From positions 1 to 64,000 of the forward strand of contig CALDUY010000003.1 of NCBI GenBank assembly GCA_937923405.1: a stretch of 64,000 nucleotides of DNA. Reading direction: 5' to 3'. The notes under the pieces were generated by a model, which was given only the letters and a program-made list of their open reading frames with translations, had not been told where the DNA came from and made no database searches. This DNA comes from an uncultured Gemmataceae bacterium (GTDB lineage: Bacteria > Planctomycetota > Planctomycetia > Gemmatales > Gemmataceae). The translations under genes and the position numbers were made by a program. Of this stretch, positions 26,422 through 34,799 are shown piece after piece. The first letter of the stretch is position 1, and each line of letters opens with the position of its first letter.

Positions 26422-28341
26422 ATGAAGGAACACGGATCTACTCATCTGCTTCCGCCAGTCGGTCGGCATCCGATCTGGCTGCTGGGTTTGCTGGCGTTGG
26501 GACTGTATCACGCTTGGTTGACCCTCGGTTTATTCTCCGCGTCGCATGACTGGTTGGCTGTGGTTGATGACCAACCGATCTTGTCCGGTCGGCATCCACT
26601 TCATCTGTATCACGGCTATCTGGGCGGTCGCTCTTTGGTGGAACGCGGTCGCCTGTCGTGCTACGACCCAGCCTTTCATGCGGGCTATCCTAAGACGCCA
26701 GTGTTCGACTCGGGCAGTCGTCCCGCCGAGTTGGCCCTGGCCCTGGCTGGTGGAAAGTACAGCCCAGCGGCGTACAAAGTGGCCCTGGCCGGATTTTGTC
26801 TACTCGTTCCGTGGTTGCTGTATGTAGCGGCTCGCGGAGCTGGGTTATGCCGAGGAGTCGCACTGTTGGTAGCGGCCTTGGGAATGTGTGTGTTTTGGGG
26901 CCGCCCTGGCCGTGAGGCGTTGGAAGCCGGTGAGGTCGATCTCTTGTTGGGATCGCTGATGCTGCTCGTTCAGTCCGGCATGTTGATCCGCTATCATCGT
27001 GAGCCAGATATCATAAGTCTGCTGGGGGTGGCGATCACTGGATTGATTGCCTGGTTTGCTCAGCCCTTGTTGTCACTGCTGGCGGGGCCACTCTTTTTAA
27101 TCTACTACCTGACGGTTGGTCATCGTCATCGACCGGTTTGGCACGTTCCGTTATTCATCGGATTGTTCCTGGCTGTGGCAGGCAACATGTTCTGGCTCAC
27201 TGATCTGGTCGCCTACTGGTGGATTCGCGTTCCGCCGTGTCGGGAAGCGCCGTTGCTTTCGCCGCGCTCGTGGCAGATCTGGTGGTACGCACCACTATGG
27301 GGCAAGGAGATGGACAAGGCCTTGGTCGTTGGATTCCTCCTCAGCGGGCTGGTTGGCATTCTGGTGTTGCACCGCAGCGGCCTGCGTCCGACCGCCCGAC
27401 TGTTCGGGTTGGGCATGCTGGGATTTTTCGCCCTGACGATCGCCGGCGCTGGGTGGGAGCCATTCGCGCGGTTCGGGGCTTGGCAACTGTTGGTCACGGC
27501 CCTGCTCTTCGCGACCGTGCCCGCCGCTGTTACCCTGGCTCGCATGCTCGACGTGATGCGGCGCTGGAGCGGTACGGTGGCCACGCCACTGGTGTTTCTG
27601 GCCAGCGTGCCCGCCGCCATCGCCGCCGGTGCGCCGGATCTTGGGCAACTCTGGCTGGATCGATTCAAACAACCACGACCATTTCAGATCGGTTTAGACG
27701 ATAAAATCCAGGAACAGATTGCACTGATTCGTTCGAGGACGACGAATCAGGCCCGGATCCTCTGGGAAGATCGCCACGTTCCGCGCGGCGAATCATACTG
27801 GTCGGCCTTGCTTCCACTACTAACCGAGCGAGCCTTCATCGGTGGTTTGGATGCAGACATTGGGATCGAACATGCGACTACGGGGTTGAATCAGGGCCGC
27901 CTCGCCGGACGACCCATTCTGGAGTGGAGCGATAAAGAACTGGAGTTGTATTGCCGGAAATACAACGTTGGCTGGGTCGTCTGCTGGTCGGCAGAGGCCA
28001 AAGAACGATTTCGTCGTTGGGGTTGCTCGGCGGAGCAACACAGTCACGGCCTGACCCTGTTGGAACTGCCGCGACGCTCTTCGTTCGCGCTGGCCGGGTC
28101 TGTGCGCTGGATCTCGGCGGACGCTCGGGGCATCCTACTGGCCGACGCCGTTCCCGCTCAACTGGACAAGGACCCTGAAGGGCAAGTGGTCCTGAGTCTG
28201 CATCACCAGAACGGCATGCGTGTGCGTCCAGCGCGGGTGAAGATTGAACGCGCCGTCGATCCGCAGGACGCGATTCCGTTCATTCGTCTGCGAATGAGCG
28301 AACCGGTGGGAAGAATCTTCATCACCTGGGAAGGACGCTAG
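26422..28341 (+). CDS. Large polytopic membrane protein, possible GT-C-like
   Basis: The 639-residue protein has about 10-12 hydrophobic segments over residues 12-420. A C-terminal soluble domain follows from about 430 (ARILWEDRHVPRGESYWSALLP, YCRKYNVGWVVCWSAEAKERF). The early loop HPLHLYHGYLGGRSLVERGRL and the layout of many membrane helices before a soluble tail resemble GT-C or YfhO-like membrane glycosyltransferases. I cannot assign a family or substrate. AGGA lies about 11 bases before the ATG. The next gene starts 53 bases after the stop on the same strand. Confidence 0.6.
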   Translation: MKEHGSTHLLPPVGRHPIWLLGLLALGLYHAWLTLGLFSASHDWLAVVDDQPILSGRHPLHLYHGYLGGRSLVERGRLSCYDPAFHAGYPKTPVFDSGSRPAELALALAGGKYSPAAYKVALAGFCLLVPWLLYVAARGAGLCRGVALLVAALGMCVFWGRPGREALEAGEVDLLLGSLMLLVQSGMLIRYHREPDIISLLGVAITGLIAWFAQPLLSLLAGPLFLIYYLTVGHRHRPVWHVPLFIGLFLAVAGNMFWLTDLVAYWWIRVPPCREAPLLSPRSWQIWWYAPLWGKEMDKALVVGFLLSGLVGILVLHRSGLRPTARLFGLGMLGFFALTIAGAGWEPFARFGAWQLLVTALLFATVPAAVTLARMLDVMRRWSGTVATPLVFLASVPAAIAAGAPDLGQLWLDRFKQPRPFQIGLDDKIQEQIALIRSRTTNQARILWEDRHVPRGESYWSALLPLLTERAFIGGLDADIGIEHATTGLNQGRLAGRPILEWSDKELELYCRKYNVGWVVCWSAEAKERFRRWGCSAEQHSHGLTLLELPRRSSFALAGSVRWISADARGILLADAVPAQLDKDPEGQVVLSLHHQNGMRVRPARVKIERAVDPQDAIPFIRLRMSEPVGRIFITWEGR

Positions 28342-28394
28342 GGCAACTCGGCTCATATACTGCCGCCAGAACGCCCGCCTGGTGGGAGAAGAAC

Positions 28395-30686
28395 TTGGTT
28401 TTGCAAGCTGTCTTTGCCCTGACGCTGTTTCTGTCGGCGGCCTTACTGTTTCTCGTCCAGCCGATGGTGGGCAAGCTGCTGCTGCCGCTGCTAGGAGGCA
28501 CGCCGGCTGTGTGGAATACCTGTCTGGTGTTCTTCCAGAGTCTGCTACTAGCGGGCTATCTGTACGCCCATCTGGCTATTGATCGACTGGGAGTGACACG
28601 CCAAGCACGCTGGCATCTGCTGGTGTTGCTCTTGCCGTTAGCCGCCTTCGTCGTCGCGGGCTACTTCGTCGGCTCACCCGTTCCGATTGTGGTCAGTTTG
28701 CTACCAACCGACGAGGAATATCCGATATTTCCGCTGCTGGCGATGCTACTGCTCGCCGTGGGGCCGGCTGTCTGGGTGCTGGCGACGACCAGCCCGTTGT
28801 TGCAACGCTGGTTCGCCGCCCTCAGTTCGCGCGATCCGTACCCGCTGTACGCGGCGAGCAACGCAGGCAGTTTGTTGGGGTTGCTGGCCTATCCGTTTCT
28901 GGTGGAGCCGTATCTGTCGCTGACGACCCAGCAAGAACTCTGGGCGCTAGGAGTGGTCGTGTACTTGGGTTTGACGCTGAGCTGCGCAGCGAGGCTCTGG
29001 TCGAGAGGAGTAGACAGCCCCTCACCCCCACCCCCTCTCCCCTCTGAGGAGAGGGGAGAAGTCATTAACGCTCCCAGCGAACCCAGCAGTAGCCCGTGCG
29101 AGCGTCCAACTCTGGCACGCATTCTCCGTTGGGTGGCTCTGTCGGCCCTGACGGCGGCCTTGCTCTGTGCGGCAACGACGCATCTGACGACGGATCTGGC
29201 TCCAATGCCGCTTCTCTGGGTTGTCCCGTTGGCACTGTATCTGGGTAGTTTCATTCTCGTGTTCTGGCACTGGCCAGCCGCCTTGCATCGCTTCTGTGGA
29301 CGGCTGATGGCGATGCTGCTGATCTTCCTCGTGCTGATGCTGATGACCCGCTCGACGGAACCGCTCGTGGTCACGTTAGGGCTGCCACTCGTGACCTTGT
29401 TTGTCATCACGCTGGTCTGTCACGGCGAACTGGCGTTGGATCGTCCTGCAAAGGAGTATCTTACCAGTTTTTATCTCTTTTTATCTCTGGGCAGCGTCCT
29501 GGGCAGTCTCTTTTGTGCTTTGGTCGCGCCGCTGTTGTTTCATCGACTGGGATTGGTCGAGTATCCACTGGCGCTGGTGCTGGCGGCACTGGTTCGGCCT
29601 GATACAGCAATCGACCGGCCCTGCCTCGGCGATTGGTTGGCCCCGTTGCTGCTCGGAGGCGCGACGGCGGCATTGGTCCTGGCCGTGCCACACTGGCTAG
29701 GACCTACTCCGGATACTAACGATCCGAATTATCTTATGGACCGCATCGTGCGTGTCGGTGTGATGTTCGGCGTGCCGAGCGTGGTCGCCTTTGCTCTGGT
29801 GCGTCGTCCGCTGCGCTATGCTCTAGCGCTGACAGCCTTGCTCCTCGCCGCGACGCTGGACGTTGGTCCCAGCGGCGTCGTGCTGCACACGGAGCGAAAC
29901 TTCTTTGGCACCCTGCGAGTCACGCGCAGCCAGGATGGCCGATTTGTGCGACTGGTTCATGGCACCACGCAACACGGGCAACAGGCCCTGGAAAGTGACG
30001 ACCCGCTGAAACCGTTGATGTACTACCATCCCACGGGGCCAGCTGGGCGCGTGATGCGTGCCCTACCGCCGCAGCGCCGCCGTCGAGTCGGAGCCGTGGG
30101 CCTGGGTTGCGGGGCGATGGCCGCCTATGCTCAGCCTGGCGAACAGTGGACGTTCTACGAGATTGATCCCGCCGTCATTCGGCTGGCCAAGGATACTCGC
30201 TACTTTACCTATCTGGAAAGGTGTCGAGGTGAGCTGACCATCGTGCCAGGCGACGCGCGACGCATGCTGGAACGTGAAGCGGACGGGAGCTTTGACATAC
30301 TCATCCTCGATGCGTTCAGCAGCGATGCGATTCCAGTGCATCTACTCACCCGCGAGGCGCTAGCCCTGTACGTGCGGAAGTTGCGTCCTGAGGGCGTACT
30401 GTTGTTCCACGTCTCGAATCGCTACCTGGACCTGGCTCCGATGCTAGGACGGTTGGCCGCCGCTCACGACCCGCCGTTGTGGGCTTACGTCGATCAGGAT
30501 GTACCAACGCCGTCGCAACAGGAAGAAGGCAAGTTTGCTTCGACATGGATGCTGCTGGGCGGCGATCAGGTCCACGAATTGGCCCGCCAGGATCGCCGCT
30601 GGGACCGGCAGCCGGAGACGGAAGGCTCTCTCTGGACCGACACCTTTTCCAATCTGTTGGCGGTCTGGAGACGTGGGGAAGAATAA
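28395..30686 (+). CDS. Fused MFS-like transporter / spermidine synthase-like protein
   Basis: In this 763-residue protein the first 500 residues form about 12-14 hydrophobic segments. The last 200 form a spermidine-synthase-like Rossmann methyltransferase fold: VGLGCGAMAAYAQPGEQWTFYEIDP near 573-597, GDARRMLE, and FDILILDAFSSDAIPVHLLT near 634. Such fusions are common in planctomycetes; aminopropyl transfer has not been shown for most. The start is a TTG with GGGAGAAG just upstream. A palindromic repeat lies in frame at about residues 208-222 (PSPPPPLPSEERGE). Confidence 0.8.
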   Translation: MVLQAVFALTLFLSAALLFLVQPMVGKLLLPLLGGTPAVWNTCLVFFQSLLLAGYLYAHLAIDRLGVTRQARWHLLVLLLPLAAFVVAGYFVGSPVPIVVSLLPTDEEYPIFPLLAMLLLAVGPAVWVLATTSPLLQRWFAALSSRDPYPLYAASNAGSLLGLLAYPFLVEPYLSLTTQQELWALGVVVYLGLTLSCAARLWSRGVDSPSPPPPLPSEERGEVINAPSEPSSSPCERPTLARILRWVALSALTAALLCAATTHLTTDLAPMPLLWVVPLALYLGSFILVFWHWPAALHRFCGRLMAMLLIFLVLMLMTRSTEPLVVTLGLPLVTLFVITLVCHGELALDRPAKEYLTSFYLFLSLGSVLGSLFCALVAPLLFHRLGLVEYPLALVLAALVRPDTAIDRPCLGDWLAPLLLGGATAALVLAVPHWLGPTPDTNDPNYLMDRIVRVGVMFGVPSVVAFALVRRPLRYALALTALLLAATLDVGPSGVVLHTERNFFGTLRVTRSQDGRFVRLVHGTTQHGQQALESDDPLKPLMYYHPTGPAGRVMRALPPQRRRRVGAVGLGCGAMAAYAQPGEQWTFYEIDPAVIRLAKDTRYFTYLERCRGELTIVPGDARRMLEREADGSFDILILDAFSSDAIPVHLLTREALALYVRKLRPEGVLLFHVSNRYLDLAPMLGRLAAAHDPPLWAYVDQDVPTPSQQEEGKFASTWMLLGGDQVHELARQDRRWDRQPETEGSLWTDTFSNLLAVWRRGEE
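29017..29060. repeat. Palindromic CCCCTCTCCCC-type repeat inside a coding region
   Basis: CCCCTCTCCCCTC followed by GAGGAGAGGGGAG makes an inverted repeat, preceded by CCCTCACCCCCA. It is in frame within the MFS/spermidine synthase gene and encodes the low-complexity stretch SPSPPPPLPSEERGE. Related copies lie near 46200, 54211 and 56625. Confidence 0.65.
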
Positions 30687-30719
30687 AGTGTTGGAAGCGG
30701 CGACCGAACAACGAAACCC

Positions 30720-30751
30720 CGCCAGGAAGGTGGGTGAGAAACTCCCTGGCG
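30720..30751. terminator. Hairpin between convergent genes
   Basis: CGCCAGG at 30720-30726 pairs with CCTGGCG at 30745-30751, in the 93-base spacer between convergent stops at 30686 and 30780. No T-run follows on either strand, so termination by it is only inferred. Confidence 0.4.
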
Positions 30752-30779
30752 AGGTGGTTAGCTCGAACAAGACGCCATC

Positions 30780-31646
30780 TTAGCGATCGATGCCGATGAA
30801 GAAGCCGTCGATCGGTTTGGGCTGCTGTTTGACCGGCTTCTGTTCGTGATCGACGCCTAGGATGGTGCCGCGCGGACGGGACAGATCGATCGTGATCGGT
30901 TCGCTGATGCAGTAGCTGCCAATGTTGCCGGCCTGATCCTCGGCCTCGACACGGATGTAGAACTGATAGGGCATCTCCCGTGGCATTTCCCAGCCGTAGA
31001 TGCCGGTGTTTTCCAGTCCCGAGGCAATCGTCGTCCAGGGACCGTCTTTCTTGGAGGCCATGCTGATCGACACTGGACGCGGAGTCAGGCGGACGTCGCT
31101 GGCAGTGTAGTTGATGTACAGCATGCCCTCGTCGCGACCGGTGCCCACATGAACATCCTTGATTTTGACCACCGGTTTAGTCTCGTCAACCTCAACCCAA
31201 AGCTGCGGGGCATCGCCTGTCTGAGGAGCCGGTGATTTCCGCCCTGCACCACTCTGTACCACGATGGCAAAGCCATAACGTCCCTCTTCGGCGACATGCA
31301 CGACTAACGGTCCAGCCGGCGGCGGTTCGTGACTGTAACGCTGCCAGGTATGGCCGTCGCGCGTGGCCCACAGCTCGATGGCCGACACTCCTGAGGGGCC
31401 AACGTCAGAGACGCTGTAATTCAGGCGGATCTTGCGCGTGTTGACGATCATCGTCGGTACCTTGGTCTGCTCCTGCGAGCGCAAGGCACAGCGATTGATC
31501 GGTTCATCGGGTTGGTCCGTCGAAACCTCTCTGTGCGGTTCACAGGGGATGGTGACGTCTCGTGCCGAGGTACGCGAGAACGTCAGCAAAAGGCTGGCGA
31601 CCACCAGGGCGACCAGAACCATCGCGGTCCAAATATGAGTACGCAT
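30780..31646 (-). CDS. Membrane-anchored or exported Ig-like domain protein
   Basis: The 288-residue protein has an N-terminal hydrophobic segment (MRTHIWTAMVLVALVVASLLLTF) acting as a signal or anchor. The rest has two immunoglobulin/fibronectin-like strand-rich segments: IRLNYSVSDVGPSGVSAIELW and its counterpart MLYINYTASDVRLTPRPVSIS. These are of the kind often found in planctomycete surface proteins. No catalytic motif is seen. The ATG at 31646 has an excellent GGAGGGAAGAGGA ribosome site, which rules out the longer frame. Confidence 0.7.
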   Translation of the reverse strand: MRTHIWTAMVLVALVVASLLLTFSRTSARDVTIPCEPHREVSTDQPDEPINRCALRSQEQTKVPTMIVNTRKIRLNYSVSDVGPSGVSAIELWATRDGHTWQRYSHEPPPAGPLVVHVAEEGRYGFAIVVQSGAGRKSPAPQTGDAPQLWVEVDETKPVVKIKDVHVGTGRDEGMLYINYTASDVRLTPRPVSISMASKKDGPWTTIASGLENTGIYGWEMPREMPYQFYIRVEAEDQAGNIGSYCISEPITIDLSRPRGTILGVDHEQKPVKQQPKPIDGFFIGIDR

Positions 31647-31860
31647 TCCTCTTCCCTCCTTGGGCAGGCAAACCGACGGCCGAATGCTTTTGCGGGTGGC
31701 CGCCGCTGGCGAGGGAAGAGGATACTGACTGCCTTGCACCAAACAAGTCCAAGTTGCCGATCTCCCAGCGGCGCGTTAGACCAACCTCAGGCCCCTACCT
31801 GTTGGGAGAGAGAATCTCTCGCCGTCCTGTTTCTCCACACCCCACCCGGAGCCAGGTTCT

Positions 31861-32295
31861 ATGCGTCTGATCTGCCTGATTTACCTGTGCTGTCCCGTTT
31901 TCGCCTTCGCGCAGGATTCGTCGCGTTACGGAGTGGCCCTAGACACTGCCACCTATCCCCAGGCGACGGCGAAACAGACGTTGGCTAGCGTCCTCAAGGC
32001 GATCGACGCGGGGAAGATCGATTACCTCGTTGCTCACCTGGCCGATCCGTCGTTCGTCGATGACCGCGTCAAACGGTTGTACGGCGGCAAGTTCACCGAG
32101 CAAGTGCAGGACACGACGATTCGCCTCGACCCGCCGACGGTGAAGCTCTTGAAACGCTTCGCCAAAGAGGGCACCTGGACAATCGGCAAAACTTCAGCGA
32201 TCGTCAGCCTGGACGATGTTCGCGATCGTGTGGTACGACTGGTGCTTAAGGATGGCCGTTGGTTCTTTTCGCATGATTCCTCGCCGGAGAGATGA
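31861..32295 (+). CDS. Small exported protein, unknown
   Basis: The 144-residue protein has a signal peptide (MRLICLIYLCCPVFAFAQ). A mature domain of about 120 residues follows (ASVLKAIDAGKIDYLVAHLADPSFVDDRV, RLVLKDGRWFF). The helix-then-strand layout ending in a VxxGRWxF motif resembles NTF2-like/DUF4878 proteins, but the match is weak. Six bases separate it from the threonine aldolase gene, so it is probably the first gene of that operon. Confidence 0.6.
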   Translation: MRLICLIYLCCPVFAFAQDSSRYGVALDTATYPQATAKQTLASVLKAIDAGKIDYLVAHLADPSFVDDRVKRLYGGKFTEQVQDTTIRLDPPTVKLLKRFAKEGTWTIGKTSAIVSLDDVRDRVVRLVLKDGRWFFSHDSSPER

Positions 32296-32301
32296 CCCGC
32301 G

Positions 32302-33348
32302 ATGATCGATCTGCGTAGCGATACCGTGACTCGCCCGACGCCGGGCATGAAAGCGGCGATGCAAGCGGCCGAGTTGGGCGACGACGTGTTCCACGAAGAC
32401 CCGACCGTGAACGACCTGGAAGCTCGCGTGGCCGAGCTGCTGGGCAAGGAAGCGGCACTGTTCGTTCCTTCGGGGACCATGTCGAATCAGATTGGCATCA
32501 AGGTGCACACGCAGCCTGGCGACGAGATGCTCTGCGATGTCAACTGTCACATCTACAACTACGAGAGCGGCGGCCCGGCGGTACTCAGCGGCGTCACCTG
32601 CCGAACCTTGGAAGGCGACTTCGGTATCCTTGATGTCTCCCAACTGGAGGGGAAAGTTCGACCGCTGAACGATCATCTGGTTCGCACGCGAATCGTCTGT
32701 CTGGAGAACACGCATAATCGGGGTGGCGGACGCATCTATCCGCTGGAAAAGATTCGAGCCATTCGCGCTTGGACGAAGCAGCATCAACTGATCCTGCACC
32801 TGGACGGAGCACGGCTGTGGAACGCCATCGTCGCCACGGGAATTCCCGCCGCGACCTGGGCCGCTGAATTTGACACCGTGTCGGTCTGTTTCAGCAAGGG
32901 GCTAGGCGCGCCGGTTGGTTCGGCCTTGGTTGGGCCTCGCGACTTCATCGCCCGAGCCAGGCGGATTCGCAAGTTGCTGGGCGGCGGCATGCGTCAGGCG
33001 GGTGTGTTGGCAGCGGCGGCTCGCTATGCCTTGCAACATCATGTCGACCGTCTTGCTGAAGATCATCGCAACGCCCAGGTGATCGCCGAGGCCATCACCG
33101 ACACGCCCGGCCTGCGCTTGGTGCCGGAGCAGGTCCACACCAACTTGATTTTCTTCCAGGTCGATCCGTCGCTGGGCACAGCAGCGGAGTTCGCGGCCCG
33201 GCTGAAGGAACAAGGCGTGTTGGTGTTGCCCACCGCACCGCAGATGATTCGCGCTTGCACGCATCTGGACGTGTCCACGGCCCAGGCTCAGCGCGCTGCC
33301 GCGGCCATTCGTCACGCCGTGCCGCGGCGTTCCGTGGCTGTGGGCTGA
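32302..33348 (+). CDS. ltaE: Low-specificity L-threonine aldolase
   Basis: This 348-residue fold-type I PLP enzyme starts [16 protein letters not shown], the family signature. It has the cofactor lysine in [12 protein letters not shown] (Lys199), preceded by [10 protein letters not shown]. It cleaves threonine or allo-threonine to glycine and acetaldehyde in the cytoplasm. The length fits the family and all expected motifs are present. The flanking small genes are 6 and 16 bases away on the same strand, suggesting a three-gene operon. Confidence 0.94.
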   Translation: MIDLRSDTVTRPTPGMKAAMQAAELGDDVFHEDPTVNDLEARVAELLGKEAALFVPSGTMSNQIGIKVHTQPGDEMLCDVNCHIYNYESGGPAVLSGVTCRTLEGDFGILDVSQLEGKVRPLNDHLVRTRIVCLENTHNRGGGRIYPLEKIRAIRAWTKQHQLILHLDGARLWNAIVATGIPAATWAAEFDTVSVCFSKGLGAPVGSALVGPRDFIARARRIRKLLGGGMRQAGVLAAAARYALQHHVDRLAEDHRNAQVIAEAITDTPGLRLVPEQVHTNLIFFQVDPSLGTAAEFAARLKEQGVLVLPTAPQMIRACTHLDVSTAQAQRAAAAIRHAVPRRSVAVG

Positions 33349-33364
33349 TTTCAGGAGTGGGCCA

Positions 33365-33556
33365 ATGGATCTACAGCTGCTGTTAGTGCTGACGGCTTCG
33401 CTCCTGGCCGTGCTGTATCTGGGACGGCAGAGCTGGCGAACCTGGACTGGAGGTTGCGGCAAAAGTTGCGGGGGGGCGTCGACGGCGCCTGCAACCCCGG
33501 CGTGGATTGATGTTGAGGAGTTAACGCGCCGAGTCAAACAACGACGTTCGGGTTGA
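33365..33556 (+). CDS. Small Cys-containing membrane protein (FeoB-associated-like)
   Basis: This 63-residue protein has one N-terminal transmembrane segment (LLLVLTASLLAVLYLG), a GGCGKSCGG cluster and a polar C-terminus. The layout resembles the FeoB-associated Cys-rich membrane family (PF12669), which accompanies ferrous iron uptake. No FeoB is present here, although a DtxR/FeoA-type regulator lies 3 kb away. It follows ltaE by 16 bases. The assignment is tentative because the protein is short. Confidence 0.5.
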   Translation: MDLQLLLVLTASLLAVLYLGRQSWRTWTGGCGKSCGGASTAPATPAWIDVEELTRRVKQRRSG

Positions 33557-33608
33557 GAACAAGTTATGCGGATTGAAGCGATTTGAGGAAAAACAGCGAA
33601 GTTTCGAC

Positions 33609-33636
33609 TTGACAGTTTTGTTCGTTTGGTTAAAAA
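33609..33636 (+). promoter_or_regulatory. Candidate sigma70-type promoter of a small RNA
   Basis: A perfect TTGACA at 33609-33614 and TAAAAA at 33631-33636 are separated by 16 bases. A terminator follows about 36 bases downstream, with no protein gene between, which suggests a short noncoding transcript. Confidence 0.4.
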
Positions 33637-33642
33637 TTAGCC

Positions 33643-33716
33643 TTAGTCCTATGGCCTCTTCTCTGTTCCGGCCCCGCTGACGTCACTAACCCTGATGCTC
33701 AGCGGGGTTTTTATTT
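33643..33716 (+). ncRNA. Candidate small RNA of about 75 nt
   Basis: The span runs from the expected start site of the TTGACA/TAAAAA promoter to the end of a strong terminator. No open reading frame longer than a few codons with a ribosome site lies in it. Its 3' end overlaps the last bases of the oppositely transcribed ABC permease gene, so it could also act in cis there. This is inferred from promoter and terminator only. Confidence 0.3.
33672..33716 (+). terminator. Strong rho-independent terminator
   Basis: CCCCGCTGA at 33672-33680 pairs with TCAGCGGGG at 33699-33707, followed by TTTTTATTT. The T-run shows plus-strand orientation. It ends either the ltaE operon or the candidate small RNA. 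Confidence 0.85.
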
Positions 33717-34793
33717 ATCGCGGCTGCTACGCTTCCAACCGCTCAAGGCCATGCCGGCGATGATAATCACGCCGATGAGCATGTTTTTCACTTCGACGCC
33801 CGCACTGAGCAAGACCAAGGCACTATCGAGACTAGCCAGCATCAACACTCCCAGCAGAGTGCCGCCGACCGATCCTTTGCCGCCCGAGAGACTCGCCCCG
33901 CCGATCACGACAGCAGCGATGGCGTCAAGTTCCAGTCCGACCGCCGCTCCCGGGTCGCCGCCGCTGCCGTAGGCGAACAGCAGCACGCCGGCCCACCCCG
34001 TGAACAGCCCGGCTAGCAGGTAGATGCCCAACTTCGTGCGATCAGTCGGTACGCCGCTGCGCCAGGCCGCCGCCTCGTTGGCCCCAATGGCGTAGCTGTA
34101 GCGCCCGAAGATAGTGCCTCTCAGCACCACAGCCAGCAACGCCGCCAGCAACACCGCCGACCAGACACTTGGGCTGACGATGAACGTGTCGGAGCTGCTC
34201 TTGGCGAAGGCATCGACCCAGGCCGGTCGCGGACCGATGAACGTGATCGTCGTCTTGCCTGACAGCCAATAGGCCATTCCCCGAGCGAACGATAGCATCC
34301 CGAGTGTGGCAACGAAGGGCACGACCCGCAGTCGGGTGACGACCAAACCGTTGCACAGGCCGCACAAGCCACCGGTCAACACTCCGGAGAGAATAGCGGC
34401 CACGCTAGCCCAGGTAGAGGAGGCGGCCCCCTGCCAAAGCCAGCCATTCGCCTCCAGCCACTGCGTCCAGGCAGTCGGCAGGACATAGTTCGGCCCATTG
34501 TAGATTAGTCGATACACCTGCATTGACACGACCGTGACCAGCGCCACCACCGAGCCGACCGACAAATCGATTCCGCCCGACAGGATAATCAGCAGCATGC
34601 CCAAAGCTACAACTGTGAGCGTACTGCTGCTCCGCAATAGCACCTTGAGGTTGCCCAGGCTAAAAAACGCTCCGAGTTGATCGTTCCACCAAAGGATAAA
34701 AGCGAACGTCAACAGCATCGCCAGCAACGCTTGCGTCGGACGATTGGGAACGCCCAGGCCAGCCCGCCAGTGCGTGAGATCGATCCTCGCCAT
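33711..34793 (-). CDS. RbsC-type sugar ABC transporter permease
   Basis: The 360-residue inner-membrane protein has about 9-10 hydrophobic segments. RbsC/BPD_transp_2 features include LIILSGGIDLSVGSVVAL, GLCNGLVVTRLRVVPFVATLGMLS and AIGANEAAAWRSGVPTDRTKL. It forms the channel of a CUT2-type monosaccharide importer. It lies 6 bases after the substrate-binding gene. No ATPase (RbsA) gene is present in this cluster, so the energy subunit must be elsewhere or be missing. Confidence 0.88.
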   Translation of the reverse strand: MARIDLTHWRAGLGVPNRPTQALLAMLLTFAFILWWNDQLGAFFSLGNLKVLLRSSSTLTVVALGMLLIILSGGIDLSVGSVVALVTVVSMQVYRLIYNGPNYVLPTAWTQWLEANGWLWQGAASSTWASVAAILSGVLTGGLCGLCNGLVVTRLRVVPFVATLGMLSFARGMAYWLSGKTTITFIGPRPAWVDAFAKSSSDTFIVSPSVWSAVLLAALLAVVLRGTIFGRYSYAIGANEAAAWRSGVPTDRTKLGIYLLAGLFTGWAGVLLFAYGSGGDPGAAVGLELDAIAAVVIGGASLSGGKGSVGGTLLGVLMLASLDSALVLLSAGVEVKNMLIGVIIIAGMALSGWKRSSRDK

Positions 34794-34799
34794 GCTCGC

